Shown: piece after piece, positions 33,349-44,137 of the stretch
Position numbering within the stretch: the stretch's first letter is position 1
Layout of the letters: each line of letters starts with the position of its first letter
Assembly (NCBI GenBank): GCA_017633255.1
Contig: JAGBPS010000001.1
Location: 1-47,470, forward strand
Direction: 5' to 3'
DNA length: 47,470 nucleotides
Origin: Bacteroidales bacterium
GTDB taxonomy: Bacteria > Bacteroidota > Bacteroidia > Bacteroidales > WCHB1-69
Made by a program: the position numbers and the translations under genes
Notes under the pieces: generated by a model
What the model saw: only the letters and a program-made list of their open reading frames with translations
What the model was told of the DNA's origin: nothing
Databases searched by the model: none

Positions 33349-34742
33349 GGTTTGTATAGTTCTATTAATTCATTTACTTCGTTGAAAGTTTCCAGAATGG
33401 GGTCGATGGCCAGAAATTCCTTGTAGCCGTCGTAGTCAATCAGCAGGGCGTTGGACAGGTATTCGCAGCCTTTGCTGATTTTTTGGGAAAGGAAATAGAA
33501 AGCGGCCAGATAGTAGGCCACGGTAAAGGTGATGGCAGGGTCGGCCTGATGCTGCTCCAGCACCTCGATGGCGTAGTCGTACAACTCGTTTTCGCAGCAG
33601 AAATGCACGAAATAGCGGTAGAAATCCTCTTTGTTTTCCACCTGCTGCATCGTGGTGGTGAAAAACTCCTGCAGTTTGGCCATCTGCTGCGGCTCGTCGT
33701 AATAGGACAGCGCCTCAAACAGCAGCTTGAAGCTCTGCGGGTCGTGGGCGATAGCGCGCTCGATGGTAAAGCGGGCGTCCTCTGTCAATCCCTGTTCGCG
33801 GAACACCGATGCCATGCCCAGCAGGGCCTCCCCTTGGGTGGGATTGAGGCTGAGCGCTTTGCGGTAATACACCAAAGCTTCATCGTAGTTTTCCTGGGCA
33901 GCATAGCAGTCACCCATGCAGCAAAGAGAATTAAAGTCTTCGTTGTCAATATTATAAGCTGCCTGATAATGTTCCAAAGCTTTGTCGGTTTCCGACAGTT
34001 CGTAATAGCAATTGCCCATGTTGAAGTGGGCGGAGGGAGTGTTTTCGTCGATGCTCAGCACATATTGGTAGGCATCGATGGCTTTTTCGTAATCTTTGAG
34101 CCAGCTGTATGACAGTGCCAGTCCGAACCAGCAGCCGGGGAACATCGGAAATTCCTCGGTCAGCTTCTCATAGAAAGTAATACCATCCTCATATTGCTGA
34201 TTTTCTTCCAGCAGGAAAGAAAAAGTGAAGAGCTGGTCATCGAAGACCTCGTCCTCCTGCAGTGCGAAAACGGCATGTTTCAGGGCATGGGGAATATCTC
34301 TTTTTTTGAGGAACTCGTAAGCCATCAGGAAATGCACCTCGGGGTCTTCCTGGTCCAGGTCCAAAGCTTTTTTCAGCAGTTTGATGGAGTCGGTGTTGCG
34401 GCCGGTCATGCGGGCTAGCATCACTTTTTCGAGATACAGCTCAGGGGTAGGGGGGAAGGTGCTTTCAATGACCTCCAGTTCCTGTTCGGCCTTGTCGAAC
34501 TCCATCTCCAGTATCATCTTCTTGACACGCAGGATTCTGAAAAATGAATCAGAAGGATACAAGCGGATGGCGTACTCGATGGCTTCGGAAGCCATGGGCA
34601 CATCCATCTGTCGCATCAGCTCATCGATGATAATTTCCATCTCTTCCGAGTCAAAAAAGACGGAAGTGCCGGAATCCACCATCGCCTTAAAGCGCTCCGC
34701 TAATTCTCTCGCTTCTTTTTCTTCTGCTTCAAAATCTTCCAT
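33345..34742 (-). CDS. Tetratricopeptide repeat protein
   Basis: The 465-residue protein has no signal peptide and reads as a TPR solenoid for most of its length, with clear repeats such as YEKAIDAYQYVLSIDENTPSAHFNMGNCYYELS, DKALEHYQAAYNIDNEDFNSLCCMGDCYA and DEALVYYRKALSLNPTQGEALLGMAS (residues about 220-325). The first 50 residues are very acidic (MEDFEAEEKEARELAERF). It is probably a cytoplasmic scaffold. Overlap with the DedA gene and a shared promoter (TACCTTTG, minus strand) make them an operon. Confidence 0.92.
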   Translation of the reverse strand: MEDFEAEEKEARELAERFKAMVDSGTSVFFDSEEMEIIIDELMRQMDVPMASEAIEYAIRLYPSDSFFRILRVKKMILEMEFDKAEQELEVIESTFPPTPELYLEKVMLARMTGRNTDSIKLLKKALDLDQEDPEVHFLMAYEFLKKRDIPHALKHAVFALQEDEVFDDQLFTFSFLLEENQQYEDGITFYEKLTEEFPMFPGCWFGLALSYSWLKDYEKAIDAYQYVLSIDENTPSAHFNMGNCYYELSETDKALEHYQAAYNIDNEDFNSLCCMGDCYAAQENYDEALVYYRKALSLNPTQGEALLGMASVFREQGLTEDARFTIERAIAHDPQSFKLLFEALSYYDEPQQMAKLQEFFTTTMQQVENKEDFYRYFVHFCCENELYDYAIEVLEQHQADPAITFTVAYYLAAFYFLSQKISKGCEYLSNALLIDYDGYKEFLAIDPILETFNEVNELIELYKP

Positions 34743-34787
34743 ATCAATAACTTAGCTATTGAAACTACTTCCAAAATTTTAGGGGCG

Positions 34788-34795
34788 CAAAGGTA
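34788..34795 (-). promoter_or_regulatory. TAnnTTTG promoter of the TPR-DedA operon
   Basis: The minus strand reads TACCTTTG, 45 bases before the ATG at 34742. It diverges from the plus-strand promoter at 34898-34905. Confidence 0.65.
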
Positions 34796-34897
34796 CAAAA
34801 AAATATTGAATTGTGAGAAGGAGGCAAAACAGAATTGTTCGAAGCAAATTTTTGAAAAAAAATGATGAGCAACGATATGACACTTAATTTTTTTTAG

Positions 34898-34905
34898 TAA
34901 TTTTG
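34898..34905 (+). promoter_or_regulatory. TAnnTTTG promoter of the giant surface-protein gene
   Basis: TAATTTTG lies 87 bases before the ATG at 34993, giving an AT-rich leader of about 80 bases without a visible stem. Confidence 0.6.
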
Positions 34906-34992
34906 CAAGATGAAGTTTAAAATATCGTTTTGAAACATATAAATAACTATAAATCAATAAAATAACATTCAACAAAACTAAAAACAACCAAC

Positions 34993-37900
34993 ATGAAAAA
35001 ATTTTTACTTGTTTTGCTGACTTTATGCATGAGTTTGTTCTCAATGCATATATCGGCGCAAAATTTGAGCGACTACACCTTTTCAACGGGTGTTGACGCT
35101 AGTCAATGGATAAGTTTGAATTCACCTGACACCATTTTACTTATTTCGGGAACATCAGGTGATTCACGAGCCTCCTCCTTACAAGATATTGGTTTTGCAT
35201 TTTCTTTCGGAGAAGATACATATACCCAATTTTCCGTTAATTCAGATGGTAATTTACGTTTGGGTTCGGTCGTAACAGGCACGAGTAATTACTCCACTCC
35301 TTTTTCCTCTACCAATGCCAATGCCAATAATCCGAAGATTAATTTCTTAGGCTGTGATGGTTTCATTACGGATAGTGGCTATGTATATCATGAGATTATC
35401 GGAACAGCGCCTAATCGAATCAGTGTTATTGAGTTCGCCCTGTCCACCTTTAACTCCACCTCAAGACCCTCATTGTTGAGATGGCAGGTGCAGTTGTTTG
35501 AAGGAAGTAACAATATCCTTATTGCTTATTTCTCAACAATGCCTCCCATTCTTCCCAATGTTGCCCGTCAACCAGGTATGTGTGTGGACGCTTCGGACAT
35601 TTTGCTGGTGAACGCTACTCATCAGATGACTCATTATACAGAGGGTCAAGGTACTGCCAATATTGCCATTGGCAATTGGCCAGATGTAAACAGGTATTAC
35701 ATGTTCACTGCTCCAACTGTATTGTGTCCCAAGGTGTTCAACTTGGCTCCCACTATGCAGACCACCAATTCCATTTCTTTGGAATATGAAACCACTAGTG
35801 ATGAGACGTCCTGGCAAATCACCTATTACCCTGTTGATGACACTCTGGATGTTAATACTGTAACGGTAAATACTCTGACACCTACCTTAACAGGTTTGGC
35901 AAGCAATACGGAATATGTGATTTCAGTATATGCAGTATGTTCAAACGGAAGTGGTTTGAGTTTGCCCAGAACTATTCATGCATTGACATTGCCCACTGAT
36001 CCTGCGTCTTTACCTTACGAATGTGATTTTGAAGATCCCGAGGAAATCGGCAATTGGACTTTTTTGAACGGCAATGCGGCCAATCAATGGGTAATTGGCG
36101 ATGCCACCGGCTTTAATGATATGCAATCATTATACATATCTAATGATGGAATACATAATGCTTACTATACTGACAGTGCTGCTGTGGTATTCGCTATCCG
36201 CGATGTGTATTTTGATCCAAGCTATGATTCTTACAGTATTCAATTTGACTATAAAGGTGAAGGACAGATGAATACTGACTATTTCAGGCTTTATTTCTCC
36301 AAACAGCCACAAATAGTCACCCCCAATAATACTGGTACATTGACAGCACCTGCGAATTCTTCTTATTTGACGACGGGGGGCAGCGGCTCTTTGGGATTAG
36401 TACCCGATTGGAGACACATCAATTTGGTGTTGGATGACACTTATAGCGGCAAAACTGTGCGTTTTTATTTCACTTGGGTGAACAACAACACCGCAGGAAA
36501 CAATCCTCCTATTGCCATTGACAGATTCAGCGTCACAGGAAACTCTTGTTCCAAACCATACGGGGTTCATATTTACGACTCTATCCCCAACACCTTGACT
36601 GTAACATGGCAGGACTCTTCATATGCCACCGCATTTGATGTTGCTTTGGTGCCCTACTATGGCGGAAGTCCTGAAGTTTCAGCAGTTACCGTGACAGAAA
36701 ACACCTACACATTCACCGATGTGCCGGTTAACCAATACCATACTTTGTATTTAAGAAGCATTTGTCAGGATGGTAAATCTGCATGGGCCGCATACGTTGG
36801 AGGTCCTCAATGCTCCACCATCTCCACCCTGCCATACGTAGAGAACTTTGATGCTTATGGAACAGGAGGTTCAGGTACTTCAACAACTTATCTTACTTGC
36901 TGGAGCAGAAAGAACAATTATTCTACAACAACCTATCCATACATTAGCTCTTCATACAAGAGCTCTGGTTCTGGTTCGCTTTATTTTTATGGTACTACAT
37001 CTTATTATGCATATGCCATTTTGCCTGAGTTGGATACCACTACAATATTCTGGGACAACTTGCAGATGTCACTCAAAGGCTATATCACAAGCACAACATC
37101 CACATACGGCTGCTTTGATGTTGGTGTAATGACTGACCCGAACGATGTAAATACATTTAATATTGTCAAGAGTTTTAATCATAGTGACTTCTCAGCTATA
37201 AGCACATGGTGCGATTTCGTGGTACCGTTTAACAATTATACAGGTTCAGGTTCATATATCGCTATTCGTGTTCCTGCTACGGGTACAAATTATCTGTACA
37301 TTGATGATGTGGTTTTGGATGAAATTCCCGTTTGCGCTCATCCTGAAAACCTTACTATTACTAATAGAGGAGCCCATAGCTTCCGTGCCAATTGGACAAC
37401 AAACATTCCTGCATACGCTTTTGATGTTGCAGTGGTTTCTCCTATAGGTGCCGCTATGGAAACAGCGACCATTACTACTGTCAGCACTATGTATGCGGAC
37501 ATTTCCGACTTGAATAGTGGTTCTAGTTACCAAGTATTTGTCAGAGCCATCTGCGATAATGGCGAAAATTCGGAATGGATAGGACCTGTAAATGTATATA
37601 CTCTTTGCGAAAGCAGTGATGAGATTCCTTTCACTGAGGATTTTGACACTTACGGAGGTTCGGGTGCCGCTTATTTCCCCGGATGTTGGGTACGCCACAC
37701 CGACCAAACCACCAATTATCCATACATTAACACTGCACAGCATGCGTCTGGAACAAGTGCCCTGTATTTTTATTCTACCAGTACTGGCTATAGCATGGCT
37801 GCCTCACAAGGACTCGATTTATCACAATATGATGCAAATACCCTGGCCTTGAGTTTTAAAGTGAAAAAGACCAGTGATTCATACGGAAGATTGGATGTAG

Positions 37901-40900
37901 GTATAATGACTGATCCCGATGACATGAGTTCTATGATTGTTTTGAAATCAATATATCCTTCAGATTATGCGAACACATCAGAATTTCATGAATTCTCTAT
38001 TCCGTTGACAAATCACTACGAAAACGTGGTATACATTGGATTTTTAGCACCTTCAGGGACTACCAACTATGTACATCTTGATGACGTTACCATAGATTAT
38101 CTGCCTACTTGTTCCGCACCAAGTAATTTGACGTTTTCGTCTGTAGCAGGCACCTCCACATTGGTGTCATGGGATCCCGCCCCCTATGGTGTAGAAGACT
38201 ATACGCTTGAATATACAGAAGCAGGACAGGACAACTGGATTACTGAATACACGACAGAAACCAGTATTATTCTTTCTGGTTTAACGCCTACCACGAGTTA
38301 TACCGTACGTGTTTTCAGCAATTGCGATGAGGGCTCAGCTGATACACTGCAAGATAATTTCGCAACCACAGGACTTGTGAGCTGTGATATAACCGTTGGA
38401 GAAGGTACTACAACAAACTACTATATTCCTGTCAACAATTTGTATAAATACACCTTCTCAGAGCAGATTTTCCTTCCAACTGAGATTAATAGTGCCGGTG
38501 TCATTAACAGCATATCCTTCGATTACAGTTATTCGACCGCTATGACTGACAAAACAAATGTAGATATTTATTTAAAACACACAACTCAATCAACATTCAG
38601 TAGCAACACCAACTTTATTGATACCGTTGGTGCCCAATTGGTATATCATGGTGATTTGAACTGTCATCAAGGCTGGACTACTTTTAATTTCACTGCTCCA
38701 TTCCAATACAACGGAACAGACAATCTTGTATTGATTGTGGATGATAATTCCAATGATTATAACAGTAGCTCATACACTTTCCGTGTTCACGCTGCTGGAG
38801 CGACAAGATCCCTCTATTATTATTCTGATACCTACAATCCGGATCCAGGAAGTCTCTCCAGTTTCTCAGGTTCTAAATCAACCTCATCAAACCGCAACAA
38901 TGTGATTTTCGGCTTTGCTTGCGACAGCACTGTAACTTGTGTTGCTCCGAATATTTATGACTATGCATTCGACAGTGAAAGTATTACTCTTAACTGGGTT
39001 GCAGGTAATGCGGAATCTTCATGGGAATTGAGATACAAAGCCAGTACCGATGACGACTGGACAACAGAAACGGTAGGTGCCTCACCATACACAATTGATG
39101 GTTTGACCGCAAGTACAGATTATACCATCCAAATACGTTCAGATTGTGGTAATGGTGAATACAGTGATCCGATAGAATTGAATATCACAACCCCATGTGA
39201 AGATATTACACTTCCGTTTACTGAGAATTTTGAAAACGCAGTGGGCAGCTCATACGCTTGCTTCATGCCTTGCTGGAGCCGAAAGACCAATTACAGCACA
39301 AGCTATCCGTATGTGACTACAAATTCCACAGCTCCATCTGGCAGCAATGTGCTCTCACTCAACGCTTCAACCACCTATTATTCCTACGCTGCCACACCAC
39401 GTTTTGCCGAGGATGTGATTATGGACAGTTTGCAAATCTCTTTCCAAGCCAGAAAGGCTTCCGCCGCTTATTTTGTTGAAATAGGTATTATGACAGATCC
39501 CTCGGATCCTTCTACTTTCCAACTCATAGGCAACTTTAGTCCTACTGAAATCAACGAGTGGCAGTTGGGTGAAATCAGAACATCTGCATATACAGGAGAT
39601 GGCCGCTATGTGGCCTTCCGTGTACCGCAATGGATTAGCAATATCGTGTTAGTGGATGATATTATGATTGATTATATCCCCAACTGTTTGCACGTGGAAG
39701 ATATTCAAATGACAGATGTTACTGCCACTACTGCCACCATTCAATGGGCTCCAGGTGGTGATGAAAGTACTTGGATGTATGTTTATGGACCTGCAGGAAC
39801 CATCAATATTAACACTATTGGTGATGATGCTTGGCAGACTATCCAAGAAGATTCTGTTATACTTGAAGATCTTACGGGTAATACTGCTTACGAAATCTTT
39901 GTTAAGGCCTCTTGTGACAATGGTGAAGTAAGCATGGCAATGAACTATGAGTTCCGTACTGCTTGTGTGGCTATTAGCACACTGCCTTACATTGAAAACT
40001 TCGACGACTGTGGTACGGCCACTACAACAAGCGTAGCTACCCCAGGTCCTATACCCGCATGCTGGACCAGAAATTACGTTTATTCTATTCCTATGCCGTA
40101 TTGTAGCAGCACTTATAATTATAATGGCGTTGGCGGTCTCTACTTCTATGCCTCAGGTGCAGGTTATACCGAATTGATTGCAGCACCACAATTGGATGAT
40201 AATATTGAAATTTCCGAGCTGCAACTCAGCATCATGTGCAGAGCAATGTCATCCGTCAGCTATTTGTATATTGGTGTTATGGATAATCCGAATGACCTCT
40301 CTTCATTTGTACCTGTTGATACCATATCAGCTAATAGTACTACTTGGCATCAGGAAAGAGTGTTGTTTGCAAATTATGAAGGTACTGGCAAATATGTCGC
40401 ACTGAAATTTGCTCCAAGTTCCTCTGGTTATTTTATGGTGGACAACTTTGTCTTGGATATAGCTCCTTCATGTGACGATCCTACAGCATTTGCAGTGGGT
40501 AATATTTCTACCAATTCCGCCACCTTGTCATGGGAAGATGGTGATACAGAAGGCTTATGGGAGATTTTGGTTGTTCCCAGCAATGTTGCTAATCCCGACT
40601 TTACCTTGGCAGAAACCGTGACAAGCAGCACTTATTCTATGTTTGACTTGGTAAATGGCGCAGATTATACTGCCTATTTGCGTACTGTATGTTCCAATGG
40701 TGAAGGATACAGCAACTGGATTACTCTCGGATTTTCTACTTTGCTTGCAGAAGCAGCTGATGTTCCTTACTTCCATGATTTCGAGGATGGTGAGGAGAAT
40801 GCTGCATGGTACCTCAACAACGGAACGCAAGCCAACAAATGGTATATCGGTAAACCAGTTGGCGAAAGTGATTCAGTATTGTTCATTTCCCAGAATGGAA

Positions 40901-43900
40901 ACTCTACGGATTATAATATCAGCAGCACCTCTAACGTATGGGCATACCGTGACTTCAACTTCGGTGAAGGTGCGGAATTTGGTCTGTCATTCAATTGGAA
41001 AGCACAAGGAGAATCATGCTGCGACTACCTTAAGGTATATCTCGGCACACCAGCTTCTGTGACTTCCGGTTCAGTAACAGTGCCTGAAGGTGCTGTTCAA
41101 TTGGGTGGTACCATGAATGTTCATGCTGCATGGCAACACTTTGAAACGACATTGAATAGTTCGTACGCTAACACAACTCAGAGACTATATCTGTTGTGGC
41201 ATAATGACGGATCAGGAGGTTCAGCTCCAGCCGCTGTTATCGATTCTATTGAAATTACTGCCAGTGATTGTGGTCGTCCTTATAATGTTGCCGTCAGCGC
41301 TATTGACAACGAATCCGCTACTATTACATTCTCTCCCGCTTTCGAAAGCGACAACGCTTGGGAATACATTTTTGCTACCGGTGTCTTCCCCAACGATAGT
41401 AACATTACTCCCCAGAGTATCCAAGACAATACTATCAGCTTGACTGGATTAAATGAAAATACTGTTTATAGCGTGTATGTGCGCACTGTTTGCAGCAGTG
41501 GTTCCTATTCACAATGGTCTGAAATACTGACTTTCCATACCTTGTGTGAGGCCATTTCCAACCTTCCTTATACAGAAGATTTCAACAGCTATACTACGAG
41601 TGCCACCAGTACTACTGCTCCCAGTGGCTATCCTGATGTGGTATTGCCTGACTGCTGGACTATTTTCAATATGAGCGAAAATACCTCCACCTATCCCCAG
41701 GTATTCCTCAGCAGTTCAACCACTTATGCTGTTTCTGGCAACTGTTTGTTCATCAAATCAAGTAGCGTGACCCCCGTATATGCAGCTCTTCCTTCTTTCA
41801 CTACGGATATTCAAGATTTACAAATAAACTTCACATACAGAAATGAAGGAACTACAGCCTCTAATGGTACATTACACGTGGGTTATATGACAAGTCCTGC
41901 TGACCCAGCCACATTTGTCTCCGTCTATACTTGTCCACAGATTACCACTTTGACTGATGTAGAGGTTGCATTCAACAACATTGCCTACACTGGTACTGGT
42001 GCTGTTATCGCTTTCAAATACGAAGGTGGTAGCGCCAATAATTATTACGTAGGTATTGACAATGTGATGGTGGACAATATTCCGACATGTCCCAAACCGA
42101 CAGCACTGACAAGCTCTAACGTTACCGCTAATAGTCTTACTCTTTCATGGACTGCTGGTGGCAATGAGAGTGAATGGATAGTTGAATATGGTATAGCAGG
42201 CTTTGCACATGGTACAGGTACCATAGCCCAAGTTCAGGGTACTCCGACAACCAATATCACAGGTTTGAGTGCCAGCTCAAACTATGATTTCTATGTAAGA
42301 GCCCTTTGTGGTGGTGGTGACACCAGCTACTGGAGCCATTCGTATACCGTAAGCACCGATTGTGGTATTGTGACAGAATTACCATACGCTGACGGATTTG
42401 ACAGCTATGGAACAGGTACAACAGTATATCCTGCATGTTGGAGTAAGATCAATACTTATACCAGCGGTGACAGACCTTATATCAATACAGGTGGGCATAA
42501 TTCACCTGCTTTGATGTATTTCTATGCTGGAACTTCTGGAACCTACAACATCGCTATCACTCCTGAGTTTGATGCCTCTATCCAAATCAACACATTGAAG
42601 GCAAAATTCTGGCATAAAGGTTCAGGAACTAATGACAGATTGATTGTTGGTGTGATGTCCTCTATCACTGATGCTTCCACCTTTGTTCCTGTTGATACTG
42701 TTTATGTGAGTAGCCCCGCATCCACATGGCATGAATGTACGGTACTTTTCGCTAACTATACCGGCCAAGGTCATTTTATCGCATTCAAAAACGAATATAC
42801 CACAACCAGTGCATACGCATACTTAGATGATCTCGTTATCAGTCTTGACAGCGCATTCATTCCGGGCGAATGTAATGTTCCTATCAACCTGACCACTTCC
42901 GGCATTACCAGTAACTCAGCCGATGTGACTTGGACTGCTGGTGGCAGTGAGACCGCATGGAATCTGCAGTATAAGACTGGTGCCGCCGATTGGACTACTG
43001 TTCCTGTGACTGCACCCACCTACCACTTCTCTGGTTTGATAGCCCAAACTACTTACCAGGTTCGAGTACAAGCAGTTTGTAGTAACACAGAAAACAGTGA
43101 ATGGACAAGTGTTGTCAGCTTCACTACACAGGCAGAAGGCCAAACTTGCAATGTGCCTACCAACCTCACTGCTACTGCTACCGCTTACAATACCGCTAAC
43201 GTGACCTGGACTGCCGGTGGTACCGAAACCGCTTGGAACTTGAGATACAGAACCGGCGACGCCAACTGGACCACCGTTGCTGCTACTACTACAAGCTACC
43301 AGCTCACTGGTCTGTCAGCTCAGACTACATACGAGGTACAAGTACAGGCTGTTTGCAGCAGCACCTCATCTAGCGACTGGACAGCTTCTGTAAGCTTCAC
43401 CACTCCCGCTGAGCCCGTTGATCCTTGCAACGCTCCTACCGGTTTGACCATCAGCGATGTCACCACCAACTCCGCTACCGCTACCTGGACCCCAGGTGGC
43501 AGCGAAACCGCTTGGAACATCCAGTATAAGCTGCAGAGCGCAAGCCAGTGGCAAGAGGCTACCGTTCAAACCACCTCATACGATATTGAGGGTCTGAGCG
43601 CTGCCAGCACTTACGAGGTGCGTGTGAAAGCCATCTGCTCCGCTGACAACCAGAGCGACTTTGTCACTACCACCTTCACTACTGGTGTGGGTATCGACAA
43701 CATCACCCTGGCCAACAGCATCAACCTGATGCCGAACCCCGCTGACAACTACATCGAACTGACTATCAACAGCAATGTTGAAGTGAAAGAAGCTATGGTT
43801 TACAACGCCTTCGGCCAGATGATCCAGACTGTACAACTCACTGAAAACCGTGCCCGCATCGACCTGAGCAACATGGCTGCCGGTATGTATTTCGTACGCG

Positions 43901-43947
43901 TGAACAGCGACAATGTGAGCGCTACGAAGAAGTTTATCAAACGTTAA
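34993..43947 (+). CDS. Giant surface protein: fibronectin III and choice-of-anchor-J arrays, T9SS
   Basis: A 2,984-residue protein with a signal peptide (to about 23) and a beta-sandwich N-terminal domain (to about 245). From there fibronectin III domains start near residues 246, 517, 781, 1040, 1314, 1564, 1826, 2092, 2366, 2626, 2718 and 2812. About eight choice-of-anchor-J (MAM-like, cleaved-adhesin type) domains lie between them, each opening LPYxExFD and closing with YIDDVxLD. A different beta domain (about 1128-1313, GEGTTTNYYIPVNNLYKY) breaks the pattern. The last 85 residues are a T9SS type A sorting domain (LMPNPADNYIEL, AMVYNAFGQMI, MAAGMYFVRV, KKFIKR). It should be a surface adhesin or matrix protein. 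The stop lies in an acgttaagacg repeat. Confidence 0.93.
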   Translation: MKKFLLVLLTLCMSLFSMHISAQNLSDYTFSTGVDASQWISLNSPDTILLISGTSGDSRASSLQDIGFAFSFGEDTYTQFSVNSDGNLRLGSVVTGTSNYSTPFSSTNANANNPKINFLGCDGFITDSGYVYHEIIGTAPNRISVIEFALSTFNSTSRPSLLRWQVQLFEGSNNILIAYFSTMPPILPNVARQPGMCVDASDILLVNATHQMTHYTEGQGTANIAIGNWPDVNRYYMFTAPTVLCPKVFNLAPTMQTTNSISLEYETTSDETSWQITYYPVDDTLDVNTVTVNTLTPTLTGLASNTEYVISVYAVCSNGSGLSLPRTIHALTLPTDPASLPYECDFEDPEEIGNWTFLNGNAANQWVIGDATGFNDMQSLYISNDGIHNAYYTDSAAVVFAIRDVYFDPSYDSYSIQFDYKGEGQMNTDYFRLYFSKQPQIVTPNNTGTLTAPANSSYLTTGGSGSLGLVPDWRHINLVLDDTYSGKTVRFYFTWVNNNTAGNNPPIAIDRFSVTGNSCSKPYGVHIYDSIPNTLTVTWQDSSYATAFDVALVPYYGGSPEVSAVTVTENTYTFTDVPVNQYHTLYLRSICQDGKSAWAAYVGGPQCSTISTLPYVENFDAYGTGGSGTSTTYLTCWSRKNNYSTTTYPYISSSYKSSGSGSLYFYGTTSYYAYAILPELDTTTIFWDNLQMSLKGYITSTTSTYGCFDVGVMTDPNDVNTFNIVKSFNHSDFSAISTWCDFVVPFNNYTGSGSYIAIRVPATGTNYLYIDDVVLDEIPVCAHPENLTITNRGAHSFRANWTTNIPAYAFDVAVVSPIGAAMETATITTVSTMYADISDLNSGSSYQVFVRAICDNGENSEWIGPVNVYTLCESSDEIPFTEDFDTYGGSGAAYFPGCWVRHTDQTTNYPYINTAQHASGTSALYFYSTSTGYSMAASQGLDLSQYDANTLALSFKVKKTSDSYGRLDVGIMTDPDDMSSMIVLKSIYPSDYANTSEFHEFSIPLTNHYENVVYIGFLAPSGTTNYVHLDDVTIDYLPTCSAPSNLTFSSVAGTSTLVSWDPAPYGVEDYTLEYTEAGQDNWITEYTTETSIILSGLTPTTSYTVRVFSNCDEGSADTLQDNFATTGLVSCDITVGEGTTTNYYIPVNNLYKYTFSEQIFLPTEINSAGVINSISFDYSYSTAMTDKTNVDIYLKHTTQSTFSSNTNFIDTVGAQLVYHGDLNCHQGWTTFNFTAPFQYNGTDNLVLIVDDNSNDYNSSSYTFRVHAAGATRSLYYYSDTYNPDPGSLSSFSGSKSTSSNRNNVIFGFACDSTVTCVAPNIYDYAFDSESITLNWVAGNAESSWELRYKASTDDDWTTETVGASPYTIDGLTASTDYTIQIRSDCGNGEYSDPIELNITTPCEDITLPFTENFENAVGSSYACFMPCWSRKTNYSTSYPYVTTNSTAPSGSNVLSLNASTTYYSYAATPRFAEDVIMDSLQISFQARKASAAYFVEIGIMTDPSDPSTFQLIGNFSPTEINEWQLGEIRTSAYTGDGRYVAFRVPQWISNIVLVDDIMIDYIPNCLHVEDIQMTDVTATTATIQWAPGGDESTWMYVYGPAGTININTIGDDAWQTIQEDSVILEDLTGNTAYEIFVKASCDNGEVSMAMNYEFRTACVAISTLPYIENFDDCGTATTTSVATPGPIPACWTRNYVYSIPMPYCSSTYNYNGVGGLYFYASGAGYTELIAAPQLDDNIEISELQLSIMCRAMSSVSYLYIGVMDNPNDLSSFVPVDTISANSTTWHQERVLFANYEGTGKYVALKFAPSSSGYFMVDNFVLDIAPSCDDPTAFAVGNISTNSATLSWEDGDTEGLWEILVVPSNVANPDFTLAETVTSSTYSMFDLVNGADYTAYLRTVCSNGEGYSNWITLGFSTLLAEAADVPYFHDFEDGEENAAWYLNNGTQANKWYIGKPVGESDSVLFISQNGNSTDYNISSTSNVWAYRDFNFGEGAEFGLSFNWKAQGESCCDYLKVYLGTPASVTSGSVTVPEGAVQLGGTMNVHAAWQHFETTLNSSYANTTQRLYLLWHNDGSGGSAPAAVIDSIEITASDCGRPYNVAVSAIDNESATITFSPAFESDNAWEYIFATGVFPNDSNITPQSIQDNTISLTGLNENTVYSVYVRTVCSSGSYSQWSEILTFHTLCEAISNLPYTEDFNSYTTSATSTTAPSGYPDVVLPDCWTIFNMSENTSTYPQVFLSSSTTYAVSGNCLFIKSSSVTPVYAALPSFTTDIQDLQINFTYRNEGTTASNGTLHVGYMTSPADPATFVSVYTCPQITTLTDVEVAFNNIAYTGTGAVIAFKYEGGSANNYYVGIDNVMVDNIPTCPKPTALTSSNVTANSLTLSWTAGGNESEWIVEYGIAGFAHGTGTIAQVQGTPTTNITGLSASSNYDFYVRALCGGGDTSYWSHSYTVSTDCGIVTELPYADGFDSYGTGTTVYPACWSKINTYTSGDRPYINTGGHNSPALMYFYAGTSGTYNIAITPEFDASIQINTLKAKFWHKGSGTNDRLIVGVMSSITDASTFVPVDTVYVSSPASTWHECTVLFANYTGQGHFIAFKNEYTTTSAYAYLDDLVISLDSAFIPGECNVPINLTTSGITSNSADVTWTAGGSETAWNLQYKTGAADWTTVPVTAPTYHFSGLIAQTTYQVRVQAVCSNTENSEWTSVVSFTTQAEGQTCNVPTNLTATATAYNTANVTWTAGGTETAWNLRYRTGDANWTTVAATTTSYQLTGLSAQTTYEVQVQAVCSSTSSSDWTASVSFTTPAEPVDPCNAPTGLTISDVTTNSATATWTPGGSETAWNIQYKLQSASQWQEATVQTTSYDIEGLSAASTYEVRVKAICSADNQSDFVTTTFTTGVGIDNITLANSINLMPNPADNYIELTINSNVEVKEAMVYNAFGQMIQTVQLTENRARIDLSNMAAGMYFVRVNSDNVSATKKFIKR

Positions 43948-44056
43948 GACGTGGAGACGTTAAGGCGTGAAGACGCTCACTTCGTTCGCTCGTTAAGACG
44001 TGGAAACGTTTAACTCCCCTTCTATTAGAAGGGGTGCCCGAAGGGCGGGGTAGTGA
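43943..44056. repeat. acgttaagacg words and ccccttct hairpin after the giant gene
   Basis: The stop codon (TAA, 43945-43947) is part of cgttaagacg. Related words run to about 44010, including ctcacttcgttcgctcgttaag. Then follows a hairpin ccccttct-att-agaagggg (44016-44034), and tgcccgaagggcggggt. No gene is seen in 43948-44163. Confidence 0.8.
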
Positions 44057-44097
44057 CGCAGATATAATACAATAAATATCGTCCTAACGCCTAACTG

Positions 44098-44137
44098 AAA
44101 AGAAGATACGCACGATCGTGCGTATCTTCTTTTTTTG
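44098..44137. terminator. 36-bp perfect palindrome followed by a T-run
   Basis: Bases 44098-44133 are a perfect self-complement centred on cacga|tcgtg, and T residues run to 44136. The stem and T-run fit an intrinsic terminator for the giant gene. It ends directly at the hydE promoter. Confidence 0.75.
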
